NCBI GenBank assembly: GCA_963848825.1
Contig: CAWKFA010000008.1
Location: 744,001-808,000 of the forward strand
Source: CAVVSQ01 sp963848825
Lineage (GTDB): Bacteria > Planctomycetota > Planctomycetia > Gemmatales > Gemmataceae
Reading direction: 5' to 3'
DNA length: 64,000 nt
Position 1 is the stretch's first letter, and each line of letters opens with the position of its first letter. The notes beneath the pieces were generated by a model. That model saw only the letters and a list, made by a program, of their open reading frames with translations, had not been told where the DNA came from and did no database searches. Of this stretch, positions 25,701 to 34,404 are shown in pieces. The position numbers and the translations under genes were made by a program.

Positions 25701-26009
25701 GAGACCATCGTTAATGATGTCGATGATCTGGGGGATGGTGTACTTGTCATCCTTCTTGCCGATGAAGTTGAAGGTGCCGGTGGGCCGGATCGAGGAAATA
25801 AAGATGCGACCGGTCTTGTCGGTCAACCATTCAAAAACCCCCGACCATTGCTTGTCGCGCATCTCGAAGGTGTAAGTCTTCTCTTCGGCGCCGGCTTTTT
25901 TGGCGGCCTTGTCGCCTCCAGTTTGGGCGAAACTTTCGGCAAGGCCACCCAAAAACAGCCCGCCGATCAGGACCACGAACACTCGGCAGAGACGGTTTGG
26001 CATAATCAT
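19705..26009 (-). CDS. gspD: Giant type II secretion secretin GspD (four frameshifts)
   Basis: Bridging shifts near 24075, 22120, 21996 and 20295 gives about 2,100 codons. Signal segment: MIMPNRLCRVFVVLIGGLFL. About twelve N-domain-like repeats follow, each with a TN-(I/L)-hydrophobic strand such as DDRTNMVFVNGPPN, DPSTNALLVQASALDM, DDKTNSLILACP and DERTNSIIVAGS. Gly-rich linkers lie near codons 250-270 and 870-960. The secretin core (VMIQVLIAEVDVTNSDEFGV, TILSRPQIMTLDNQTALINT, GALFRYRTHNKNQKELIFIM) is followed by a Pro/Gln/Tyr-rich tail. Normal GspD is about 650-750 aa with four N domains. It forms the outer-membrane channel of this operon. The shifts fall in GC-rich runs and may be sequence errors. 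Confidence 0.85.
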
Positions 26010-26340
26010 GACAATCCCCGTGTGAAATTTGGGCATCGTGCCCACCCCTGGCGGCGTTTCCCCGGCCGCCCTATGCTCTCGCGAACTTAAATGTCCGAAC
26101 TTGGTTCGCAGCCCATAGACACTTTTTAAAAAAAAATAAAGAGTAAAGTGCACGCGCTAACATTTTTTAATAAGTTCCGGCAAACTGAGAAAGCCGGGCG
26201 GCTTGCCTGCGCTGTGGTCAAAGTGGACTCGACTCTGGCCCTATTCTCAGCGTCCTGCACGGTCCTGGGCAAGATGCAATGGAGGGGAAGGGCCGACGCG
26301 TCTCAACCCTTCCCTATAAAAACCCTTTTCGGCGAGGCTC

Positions 26341-27480
26341 CTAGATGCCTTTCTGTCGCGTTTTTGGCCCCTTTTTGGTTGTCTCCTTGGTCGTGCCATC
26401 GCTTTTCGCGTCGTAGGCGCGCACAAGTTCCATTAGATTGAGCTGCTCAAGTTCCGGATCGGGAAGCGGCGGACGCCGCATGGCGTCGGAAACAGTCTGG
26501 CCCACATGAAGGGCGTAGACGAAATCCTTGACCTGGAAATAGACATCGCGCTGGTCGATGCGCAGCACATAGGCTTTCAGGACCACCTTCCCTTTTTCGG
26601 CCACGATCTGAAATGTATCGTACCCGGAATTAGCCCGGCTCTTGATGCGCTGGTCGCGTCCTTGAAAGAGCAGCATGTGTAAGAAGGCTTCCTGCGAAAC
26701 CACGTCGGTCTGCACCAGTTTCATGTAATCCATGACGATCTGCTCGGTCTCATCCGTGGAACGCGGCGCCAGGTCCTTGTCGCCGATCACGCGGCCCAGG
26801 AAAATATTCGCCCTGGCGATGTCGGCATAGCGCCGCGGCGAGGCCGGGCTCGGCAGGACGAGGCTGGTGCTGGGCTTTAACGTCGGTTCAAACCCGGCCT
26901 TGGTCCCGGCCACGATCATGGCTTCCAGTGTCATGTTGACGTTGATGGTGTCGCTGGCAGGCCCTTTAGCCGCGGCGGCGGTATCCTGATGCCCCAGCGT
27001 CATGCTCTTGACGCGATGCATCACGGGCGTGCGCTGGAGGCCATCCATGAAGGCCACCACACTCGCCAATTTTCCTTTGGCCTGCACGGTAAAGGGCAGA
27101 ATGATATGCCCCGACTTCTTGGCCGCGCTCGGAGCAGCCATCTTGTCGGCCGTCGCCTTGAGGTCCGGCGGCTTGACGTCAACAACGGTCAGCCCGCTTA
27201 TGTTGAGTAGTTGATGGATATAGCCAGTGTAATCGAGCAGCGCCTTCTCTTGCTTGATCGGCAGGCTCTTGGTGCGGGCATCGGCAAGATTTTTTTTGCC
27301 AAGCTCGATCTGCTGCAGCTCGTACTCCTTCTGGACGATTTTATCTTCCACGTCAGCGATCTTGGAGCTGTAATCGCTAAGCGGGTCCCAGTAGGATTTC
27401 TTCACGAAAAAGCCGACAACGCCCAGGCTCACGAGCGTAAGCACCAGGATCATCACGATTTTTTGATCTTTTTGAGTCAT
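26341..27480 (-). CDS. gspM: GspM/PilO-like type II secretion assembly protein
   Basis: 379 aa. One N-terminal membrane helix (KIVMILVLTLVSLGVVGFFV), then a coiled-coil stretch (KIADVEDKIVQKEYELQQIE) and a periplasmic PilO/GspM-like domain. The ATG overlaps the stop of the upstream gspL-like gene (ATGA), so the two are translated together. In type II secretion, GspM pairs with GspL to hold the assembly platform. The C-terminal region (DVYFQVKDFVYALHVGQTVS) may take the place of GspC/P, which is not seen. Confidence 0.7.
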   Translation of the reverse strand: MTQKDQKIVMILVLTLVSLGVVGFFVKKSYWDPLSDYSSKIADVEDKIVQKEYELQQIELGKKNLADARTKSLPIKQEKALLDYTGYIHQLLNISGLTVVDVKPPDLKATADKMAAPSAAKKSGHIILPFTVQAKGKLASVVAFMDGLQRTPVMHRVKSMTLGHQDTAAAAKGPASDTINVNMTLEAMIVAGTKAGFEPTLKPSTSLVLPSPASPRRYADIARANIFLGRVIGDKDLAPRSTDETEQIVMDYMKLVQTDVVSQEAFLHMLLFQGRDQRIKSRANSGYDTFQIVAEKGKVVLKAYVLRIDQRDVYFQVKDFVYALHVGQTVSDAMRRPPLPDPELEQLNLMELVRAYDAKSDGTTKETTKKGPKTRQKGI

Positions 27481-29009
27481 TGGTCGTCTCCTCCATCATC
27501 AATGGCGTCGGCCGGTGAATTGCCCGCAAGCGCGGCCGCCGCGCCTTTGCTCGCTGGAGCGATCTTCAGCACTGTCGTGTATTTATCCGGAGTTTGACTC
27601 TTCAGGTCGACCTTGATCTGGAACTCTTCCTTGTCCGTACCCAGGTGAACTCCCAGCGGCGTGGCCTTGAGGCTCGCCGTCTTGTTGATTTCTTCCACGA
27701 GTTTATAAACCATCTTGTCATCGCCGAGCGGGGCCACGCCGCTGAGCGTCATGGTGGCCACATAATTATCCTTGGGGCCCTTTTTGTTCGTGTTGGCCAC
27801 GAGCGAGTTGAGCTTGAAGCCATATTCCACCGGGAACCGGGCCGTCAAATCATAAATCTCGTTGAGCCAGGAGACGCGATTGTCGTTCCAATCCTTGAGC
27901 GCCGTGATGTCCGCGCTTTCCTGGGCGTAACGCTTGACCTCCTCCTCCTTGTCCCGGAAGGCGAGATCGAGTTCAGCCTTGTGTGCTTTTTTGCCCGCCA
28001 GGTGAAAATAGCCGATGACGGCGAGCACCAGAAGAAACGCCGCCACCGCGGCGCTTGCGAATACCTTTTGCCGTTTGCGGGGGTTCGCGTCCTCTCTGGG
28101 TTCCTTGGGGCTGATGAAGTTGATGCCCAGTTCCGGTTTTTCCGACCAGCGCTGCAAGAGCCCGATGGCCGCCGTGAAGCGGCCTCGGCGGGCACGGTCC
28201 ACTTGCACCGTGTCCCCCTCGAGAAAGGAATCTAGCACCTGCACGGGAAAGCCAAGGGTCTCCTTGAGGCGATCGGTCAACACTGCTTCATCCGCGTCGC
28301 TGGCCACGTACAGGGCGCTGACGGAGGTCTCGGAGCCGGCATTGAAAACAGCCAGGCTGCGTTTGACTTCGACCGCCAGATTGGCTCCGACCCCCAGCGA
28401 GCGCGCGAACAGCATGGTTTGGCCACGCAATATGCCCAGGTCCGCCCAGCGTGGGCCAATTACCAGGAGTGCCTCGATGGCGCCGACTGTCACCTTGCCA
28501 TGGCGCGAACGATCCAGGGCGCCGATCACCGCGGAGGGGCGGGGCGTCACCGCCAGCAGCTTCGTGCCCAGGCCACGGCACAATCCCTGCAAGCTATGGA
28601 TCACTTCCTTACGCACGATGACCGCGAGGGCCTGCCGCTCGTCGCCGGCGCCGCCGTTGCCCATGAGCGTATAATCGATGATCGAATCTTCCACGGATTC
28701 GGTCAATTCCTTGGCCGCCTGGAAGCGAACGACGGCCGGTTCCTCCCTGGGAGGCACCGCCGGAAAGCGCAGCTCCTTCAAGATGACCTTGTCGCGCCCG
28801 ACGCAGGCCAGCACGGGCGCCACGGCCACGTTGGCTTCCTTGAGCGCGTCACGCAGCTTTTTGCCCAGCGCTTCGGACGCCGGCGCCGTCAGCGGTTCGG
28901 GGAAGTTCCAGGACAGCGCCTGTTCCACGCGCACCCCGCCGCGCACCGTGGACGCCTGCACGACGTGCAGGATTTGCTGTTCCCAATCGATTGCCAAAAA
29001 ACGAGCCAA
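27477..29009 (-). CDS. gspL: GspL-like protein: PilM actin fold fused to PilN domain
   Basis: 510 aa. The N-terminal PilM/GspL cytoplasmic domain starts MARFLAIDWEQQILHVVQAS and covers about residues 1-310. A membrane helix (FASAAVAAFLLVLAVIGYFH) lies at about 330-350, then a PilN-like coiled coil and periplasmic domain (LDLAFRDKEEEVKRYAQESA). This links the GspE ATPase to the inner-membrane platform. The tail is acidic (ADAIDDGGDDQ). It lies between gspK and gspM. Confidence 0.8.
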   Translation of the reverse strand: MARFLAIDWEQQILHVVQASTVRGGVRVEQALSWNFPEPLTAPASEALGKKLRDALKEANVAVAPVLACVGRDKVILKELRFPAVPPREEPAVVRFQAAKELTESVEDSIIDYTLMGNGGAGDERQALAVIVRKEVIHSLQGLCRGLGTKLLAVTPRPSAVIGALDRSRHGKVTVGAIEALLVIGPRWADLGILRGQTMLFARSLGVGANLAVEVKRSLAVFNAGSETSVSALYVASDADEAVLTDRLKETLGFPVQVLDSFLEGDTVQVDRARRGRFTAAIGLLQRWSEKPELGINFISPKEPREDANPRKRQKVFASAAVAAFLLVLAVIGYFHLAGKKAHKAELDLAFRDKEEEVKRYAQESADITALKDWNDNRVSWLNEIYDLTARFPVEYGFKLNSLVANTNKKGPKDNYVATMTLSGVAPLGDDKMVYKLVEEINKTASLKATPLGVHLGTDKEEFQIKVDLKSQTPDKYTTVLKIAPASKGAAAALAGNSPADAIDDGGDDQ

Positions 29010-29102
29010 GGAAAACTCCTCACGTTAATTGCAGATTTTTGATTAACAATGCAGCCTTTTCTTCAGCTCTGCAATCACCAATCTAAAATCTTATATTCCT
29101 CA

Positions 29103-30632
29103 TCAATTTCCCGTCGGCACTTTCATCCTGCCAAAATCGTCCATCACGCGCCAGTAGCGAATCATGGGTAGCCCGGCGTTGGTATCGATGACGGCTTCCA
29201 CACGCACGCGCTGCCCTTTTTGGGCATCGGCGAAGCCGATCGATTGCACTCGATAAACCTGGGTGCGGGTGGTGACATAGGCGTCCATGGCCTGGAGCTG
29301 CGAGGCCTTCAAATTGGCCTCGGTGATCAGCCAGGCCGGCGTCGCGTAAATTTCAGGCGGTGTTTCGGCCGAAGCGAACTGCGGCTGGGCGTTGATGATG
29401 GACTGCACGTCGGCGGTCTTGATGCCGCCGGTTATCTTTGTGAGCGCGTTAAGGACTTCTTGTGGCGCCGTGTTCAGGTTAATGCGGGCGGGAAACTCGG
29501 TGACGCCGGCGGCGGGCGTCTTGCCGCCCGGATACACGAATACCGACTGAAACAACATCGGCATGAGCGTCGCTATTTGCGAGCTGCCGGGAGCGAGTGG
29601 GCTGGTATAGGCCTTTGATACTGATTTGCCCTTGGCGTCGGTGGTGACATCGTAAACCTTGGTACTGGTCATCAGCTCAAAAAGCGACTTGACCTTGGTG
29701 GTCGCCTTGATTTGAAAGTTCGGGCTATAGGAATTCAACGTCCCTTGCGAGTTGTTGCCAGTTTGCTTCTGGCCCTGAAGATAGAGGGTGATGTACTTGG
29801 CCATGTCATCGCCTAGCTTGGCGGCCAACGAACCGTACATGGTCCCCAGATCGATGGTGGTGTCGTTGAGATTGATGAGGGCGAGTCCGGTGGTCGGGTC
29901 GAGAGGCGCCTGTTCTCTGCTATAGATGGTCAGGTAGGCAGCCCAGCCCAGATCGACATTGCTGGGTGTGTTGTTATTGTCGTTCGTCTCCCCCATGTCG
30001 AGGTAGCCATTGCGATTGAGGTCGCTACCGAATAGCAACTGGGGAGTTACTCCCTGGACCAACAGCAATTCTTCAATGCTTTCCAGTGGGCCACTGCGGC
30101 AATTGTAAGGGGGCGACATGCCGCTGTAGTAATTGCCGTCGGCGGCGCCGTCGCGCGGCGTCTGCTTGGGGTCTGCCCAGTAGACGATGCTGTTGGCGAT
30201 TTCGGTCGTCATGTTGGGAAGATTCATAAGCATGTTGTAAAGCTGCATGCCGCTTGGATCGGTCTTCATCATGGCGTTGATGTTGATTTTGCCCCCTTCA
30301 TCCATCACGCCGAACTGATAGGTGCCGCCACTGGTGTTATTGAGGCTGGGCGGGGCGATGATGGTGAAATAGCCGGAGCTCCCCTCGCCACCTTGCGAGA
30401 TGGAGTGGCCCTGGAAAACTGTCGCATTGTCGTAGGGATTGTTGTTGAGAATGCTGTTGAGGTTGTCCGGACTGCTGAGGACCGCCATGGCGTAGTGAAT
30501 GCCCGAGTCGGCATAAGCCCGGGCCTGCGCAATTTTGTGGTAATTATCCGAGGCCTTGTACTCGGAAAGCATGAGGTCGCTGTAGTTGTAGGCGGCCAAT
30601 GACAGCAGCACAACGGCAATGAGCACCGTCAA
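29103..30632 (-). CDS. gspK: GspK-like minor pseudopilin (5' end uncertain)
   Basis: At least 509 aa. The same frame continues upstream as GERRGVVLLTVLIAVVLLSL, a prepilin-type leader, to the stop of gspJ, but without an ATG; an ATG near 30723 is out of frame, so an indel in the GC-rich stretch 30650-30670 is likely. The GspK helical domain includes YADSGIHYAMAVLSSPDNLN and LQGVTPQLLF-type SAM-like motifs (ESIEELLLVQGVTPQLLFGS; NTAPQEVLNAL). GspK caps the pseudopilus with GspI and GspJ. Confidence 0.8.
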   Translation of the reverse strand: MTVLIAVVLLSLAAYNYSDLMLSEYKASDNYHKIAQARAYADSGIHYAMAVLSSPDNLNSILNNNPYDNATVFQGHSISQGGEGSSGYFTIIAPPSLNNTSGGTYQFGVMDEGGKININAMMKTDPSGMQLYNMLMNLPNMTTEIANSIVYWADPKQTPRDGAADGNYYSGMSPPYNCRSGPLESIEELLLVQGVTPQLLFGSDLNRNGYLDMGETNDNNNTPSNVDLGWAAYLTIYSREQAPLDPTTGLALINLNDTTIDLGTMYGSLAAKLGDDMAKYITLYLQGQKQTGNNSQGTLNSYSPNFQIKATTKVKSLFELMTSTKVYDVTTDAKGKSVSKAYTSPLAPGSSQIATLMPMLFQSVFVYPGGKTPAAGVTEFPARINLNTAPQEVLNALTKITGGIKTADVQSIINAQPQFASAETPPEIYATPAWLITEANLKASQLQAMDAYVTTRTQVYRVQSIGFADAQKGQRVRVEAVIDTNAGLPMIRYWRVMDDFGRMKVPTGN

Positions 30633-30737
30633 CAGTACAACGCCGCGGCGCTCCCCCGGAGCGCGCCGCGCCGCGCGCTCGGGGCGATCAGGCAGCCAGG
30701 GGTAACGAAAGAGCGCATCATGACGAACGGACCTCGC

Positions 30738-31526
30738 TCACTGATTGGTCTGCGGGAAATTGTTGCCCGCCGGCAGGGCTACTTCCTGCGTATATTTGGG
30801 CAACAGATCATCGGGAACATCCTTGTTTTCGAGATCTTTGCGATAGAAGGTCAGGGTAACGCGTATCGCCGACGGCGGACCGATCGGTAAAGTCTCATTG
30901 GGCCCCCCCAGCGTCGTGCCGTCCCAGGTGTCTTGCCAGCTCAGGCCGTCAAAGTATTGAAACGAGACGTCCTTCACTTCCGGGGCAAGGATCAAGGACC
31001 CATTATCGGACAAGCTGGGAGGACTGGTCGCCGTGTCGTCGCTGGTGGCCTGATTCACGATTTGATAGGCAAGCCCGTCTGGCTCGAGCCAGTAGCTGAT
31101 GCGGCGCAGATCGCAGGCGGTCGCCTGGATTGTTGGGTCGAGCGTACCGATGCCGCCGGACGCGTCATACCGCCCGGGTACCTTGGTCACGCACATCACC
31201 AAACAATTGGGTTGTCCATAAACGCCGTTGTTGAAATTAAAGGACATGTTGGGCGTGGTGCTCGTCGGCGATGGCAGATAGAGCGGATCGTCGACCGCCA
31301 GGGCATAGAGGATGTCTTTGCTGATTTTGTCCATGATGCTGCGTGCCAGGGTGGCCTCGCGCGTCATGAGCCGACCGGATTGCGCGCTTCGCACCTGGTA
31401 ACTGAGCACGCTGTAAAAGGACCCGAGAACCACCACGCCAATGAGAAGGGCGAGAATCATCTCCAGCAACGTGAAGCCGGAGCGCCGGGTGTTTGTCAGG
31501 ATAGGGTTGGGAGAGGAAGCTGGCAT
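30738..31526 (-). CDS. gspJ: GspJ-like minor pseudopilin
   Basis: 262 aa. The prepilin signature RRSGFTLLEMILALLIGVVV has the Gly-Phe cleavage site and Glu at +5. A helix continues to the globular domain with RSIMDKISKDILYALAVDD. It is placed between gspI and gspK, the order found in canonical operons. It depends on a prepilin peptidase that is not in this window. Confidence 0.8.
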   Translation of the reverse strand: MPASSPNPILTNTRRSGFTLLEMILALLIGVVVLGSFYSVLSYQVRSAQSGRLMTREATLARSIMDKISKDILYALAVDDPLYLPSPTSTTPNMSFNFNNGVYGQPNCLVMCVTKVPGRYDASGGIGTLDPTIQATACDLRRISYWLEPDGLAYQIVNQATSDDTATSPPSLSDNGSLILAPEVKDVSFQYFDGLSWQDTWDGTTLGGPNETLPIGPPSAIRVTLTFYRKDLENKDVPDDLLPKYTQEVALPAGNNFPQTNQ

Positions 31527-31527
31527 G

Positions 31528-31974
31528 TTATCCCCCTCCCGTGGCGGCGGTGGTTATTGGTGGGGTGGCAATGGTGCTGCCGCGCTGATTGGGGTCGAGC
31601 ACGAATTGCGTTAGCACGGCTTCGACGACTTTACCATCGGCGCGGTCGAACTTGGCCCGAACTTTGACCAGATACAAGTTTTCGACATCAGACATGGAGG
31701 ACTCAACCGTGTAATTCCAATCGGTGCCGCCGACCGTCGCGGTGCCGGAGGTATTGAGCGGCTCGGCGCCCGATTTTACGCAATCGAGCTTCGCCTGACA
31801 CAACATGCTGGCCTGGGCCTGTTGTTGCACGTCGAGGGCAAGCTCGCCGCCGAGCGTGACCAGGTGCCAAATGGGGACCATGGCGATCAGAAAGATGGCG
31901 AGCGCGATGACCACTTCGAGCAGAGTGAGGGCGCGGCGCCCGTCCAGTCGTTTGTTGGTACGTGTGCGCGTCAT
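31528..31974 (-). CDS. gspI: GspI-like minor pseudopilin
   Basis: 148 aa. Prepilin leader DGRRALTLLEVVIALAIFLI, with Ala at the -1 position instead of Gly and the conserved Glu at +5 (TLLEV). The globular part is short (NYTVESSMSDVENLYLVKVR). Its ATG overlaps the end of the preceding gspH gene by four bases. GspI is the minor pseudopilin that starts tip assembly. Confidence 0.75.
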   Translation of the reverse strand: MTRTRTNKRLDGRRALTLLEVVIALAIFLIAMVPIWHLVTLGGELALDVQQQAQASMLCQAKLDCVKSGAEPLNTSGTATVGGTDWNYTVESSMSDVENLYLVKVRAKFDRADGKVVEAVLTQFVLDPNQRGSTIATPPITTAATGGG

Positions 31975-32504
31975 TTGTTGTGGTCCTTGCTGTCGTCCAC
32001 CATCGTCACCGCGCCGGTGAGCGCCCGCACCTGGACGCCGATGGAGTGGCCCCCCTCTTTGCCGAACATGACCGAGACATCATCCCGCGCCGTGCCATCG
32101 GGTAAAAAGACGGCAATGGTTTGATAACCCCCCGAACCGCTGGCGCTGTTCGAGACGCTGGAATTATCCAGGGAAAAGAGGACAGTCTCCGGCAGTTCCC
32201 CCTCGATCCGTAGCGGTTGTTCGCCCTCGTCCGCCTCGGAGTTCATGTTCTCGTCTTCCGGGCCTACCTTGAACTTGCCGGTCTTGTTCATGACGGCGAG
32301 GATATAAGGCCGGCCTTCCTTCATCGCTTGCCCACGAATATCCGCCAGGCGGGCCTGCACGATATCGCGGGCGGCCTTCACGCGCGTATCGCTCATCATC
32401 GATTCCCAGGCGGGCACGCTCAGCGCTCCGGTGACGATGATAATCGCCATCACCAGGAGCAACTCCATCAGCGTGTAACCGGGTCGTGACTTGGCCACTT
32501 GCAT
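31971..32504 (-). CDS. gspH: GspH-like minor pseudopilin
   Basis: 177 aa. Leader KSRPGYTLMELLLVMAIIIV gives a G/Y cleavage site and Glu at +5. VKAARDIVQARLADIRGQAM is the helix-to-domain link typical of GspH (GspH/FimT domain), and a beta domain follows (YQTIAVFLPDGTARDD). It is downstream of gspG and overlaps gspI. Confidence 0.8.
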   Translation of the reverse strand: MQVAKSRPGYTLMELLLVMAIIIVTGALSVPAWESMMSDTRVKAARDIVQARLADIRGQAMKEGRPYILAVMNKTGKFKVGPEDENMNSEADEGEQPLRIEGELPETVLFSLDNSSVSNSASGSGGYQTIAVFLPDGTARDDVSVMFGKEGGHSIGVQVRALTGAVTMVDDSKDHNK

Positions 32505-32586
32505 TCTCCCGTCCTCATGGCGAGGACCTCAACGCGTCCGGCCGCGAAAAAAAATTGCGGGGAAGGACGCGAAGCATGCTTGCTCG

Positions 32587-33029
32587 TTAAAAGGCTCCCT
32601 TGAAATTACCAACCGTTCGACCGTCCGGCGCACGTGTGTAAACATCGGGAATCGTGACGAGCGCCCCCATTTTGGTATTAATTCCGCCGCTGGGGTCATA
32701 TTGGTAAACGTTGCCCCATGGGTCTTTGAGTGCATCGAGCGTTTCCGCGTAGGGTCCCTTGCCTTCGGCATCCTTGACAGTCAAGTCATTGAGAGTTTGG
32801 GGGAAAACTCCATTATGCTCCACCTGGTATTGTTTGATCATGCCGCCGATGACCTTGGCTTGCGCGGTCGCGGCACTGACCTTGGATTCCTCCAGACGAC
32901 CCATCAGATAGCGCCGCCGACGCCGGCGAGCACGACGATGATGGCCACCACGACCAACATTTCCATAAGAGTAAAGGCCGCGCGTCGCAGCAGATTGTCG
33001 AACGCATCGTCGTTTTTCCTGGTAACCAT
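32587..33029 (-). CDS. gspG: GspG major pseudopilin (frameshifted)
   Basis: From ATG 33029 (ribosome site AAGGAGA) the protein starts MVTRKNDDAFDNLLRRAAFT, then LMEMLVVVAIIVVLAGVGGA, and hits a stop at about 32907. A +1 frame continues as MGRLEESKVSAATAQAKVIG and KDPWGNVYQYDPSG, the GspG calcium-loop region. The gene is thus one GspG with a single indel. The residue before the cleavage site is Ala (AAFTLMEM), not Gly. GspG builds the pseudopilus shaft. Confidence 0.85.
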
Positions 33030-33141
33030 GACTTGGTTCTCCTTGAGAGTATAAAACTGGTATCTTCAGTGAATATTTTAGCACGCCGGGCGATTAAAGA
33101 ACCATGAGATTCGGTAAAGTTTTCCACGACGGCATATGGAT

Positions 33142-34347
33142 TTACGACACGGCGCTGCTCATCTTGAACACGGGCAGCAGCAGGCCCGCGACGACGATCA
33201 GCGTGATGGCGGCCATCACCAGCAGCATCACCGGTTCGAGCAGGCGCACGAACAATTCCAGCTGGCGCGAGGTCCGTTTTTCCAGGCCGTCGGCGATATC
33301 GAGCAGCACTTTCTCGAGATGATTGCTTTCTTCGCCGACCGCGACCATTTCGATGACATCGCGCGGAATGTATTTGCACTGGCCCAGCGGGCCGGCCAGC
33401 GAATTGCCCGCCGTGACGTTCTCGGCCGCGTTGTCGATGGCCTTCGACAACACGCGATTGCCGGTGGAGTCTTTCGCGATACGCAGGCTTTGTAAGATCG
33501 GGATGCCGTTCTTGAGCAGCGTGCCCAGGATGCGCGTGAAGCGAGACAGGGCGAGGTTGAGGTAGATGGTGCCGGCCGAGGGCAGCTTGAGCCGGATCGC
33601 GTCCAGCTGCGTCCGGCCTGTTTCGGACCGTGCCCAGTTGCGAAAGGCGATAAAGCCCAAAAAGGAACCGACGGCCACAACCCACCAGTAATCGAGCATG
33701 AAATGGCTCGTCTCGATCAGCATGGTCGTCAGGAAGGGGAGCTCCCCTTTTTCATCGAGTTTTTTGAAGATCGGCTCGAACTGCGGCACGAAGAAGAGGA
33801 CGAGCACGTTCAAGATCACGACGCCGGTGACGCCCAGAAAGATGGGATACGCCATGGCGCCCATGACCTTGGATTTAAGGTCTTCCTGGTGTTCGGTGAA
33901 GATGGCGATGCGCTCGAGCACGTCTTCGAGAAAGCCGCCTTCCTCGCCGGCACGCACCATGCTTACTGCCAGCTCGTTGAATGCGAGGGGATGGGCCGCC
34001 ATCGAGTCGGCGAGGGTGGTACCATCGGCGACCTTGACGTGGACTTCGCGCAACACCTCGGAGAGGGCGGGGTTGGAGCCTTGCTTCTCGAGAATTTGCA
34101 GTGCCCGCAGCAGCGACACGCCAGCACGTAGCAGGTCCGCCAGCTGGGCGAAGAAGGTCGCCATGTGGCGCGACTTGACCTTTTTGCTGCTGCCCGCGAA
34201 GCCGCCCGTTTTGACCAGGTCGATGCGCACGGGGAACAGCCCACGCGCGTCGAGCATGGACATGACTTCGTGCTTGCTGCCGGCGGTCAGGGTGCCTTGG
34301 TTGCGCACGCCCGTATTGGCGAGTGCTTCGAACGTAAAATCTGGCAT
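33142..34347 (-). CDS. gspF: Type II secretion inner-membrane platform protein GspF
   Basis: 401 aa. Start MPDFTFEALANTGVRNQGTL. Two GspF domains are seen: first SRHMATFFAQLADLLRAGVS, second FTRILGTLLKNGIPILQSLR, with three membrane helices (GVTGVVILNVLVLFFVP, YWWVVAVGSFLGF, VMLLVMAAITLIVVAGLLLP). GspF forms the central inner-membrane platform under the pseudopilus. It is downstream of gspE. Confidence 0.93.
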   Translation of the reverse strand: MPDFTFEALANTGVRNQGTLTAGSKHEVMSMLDARGLFPVRIDLVKTGGFAGSSKKVKSRHMATFFAQLADLLRAGVSLLRALQILEKQGSNPALSEVLREVHVKVADGTTLADSMAAHPLAFNELAVSMVRAGEEGGFLEDVLERIAIFTEHQEDLKSKVMGAMAYPIFLGVTGVVILNVLVLFFVPQFEPIFKKLDEKGELPFLTTMLIETSHFMLDYWWVVAVGSFLGFIAFRNWARSETGRTQLDAIRLKLPSAGTIYLNLALSRFTRILGTLLKNGIPILQSLRIAKDSTGNRVLSKAIDNAAENVTAGNSLAGPLGQCKYIPRDVIEMVAVGEESNHLEKVLLDIADGLEKRTSRQLELFVRLLEPVMLLVMAAITLIVVAGLLLPVFKMSSAVS

Positions 34348-34404
34348 GGGGACCTCAGACTAAAAAAAATGGTTCTCGGCCGCTGACGGCATCAGGGATG
34401 ATCA

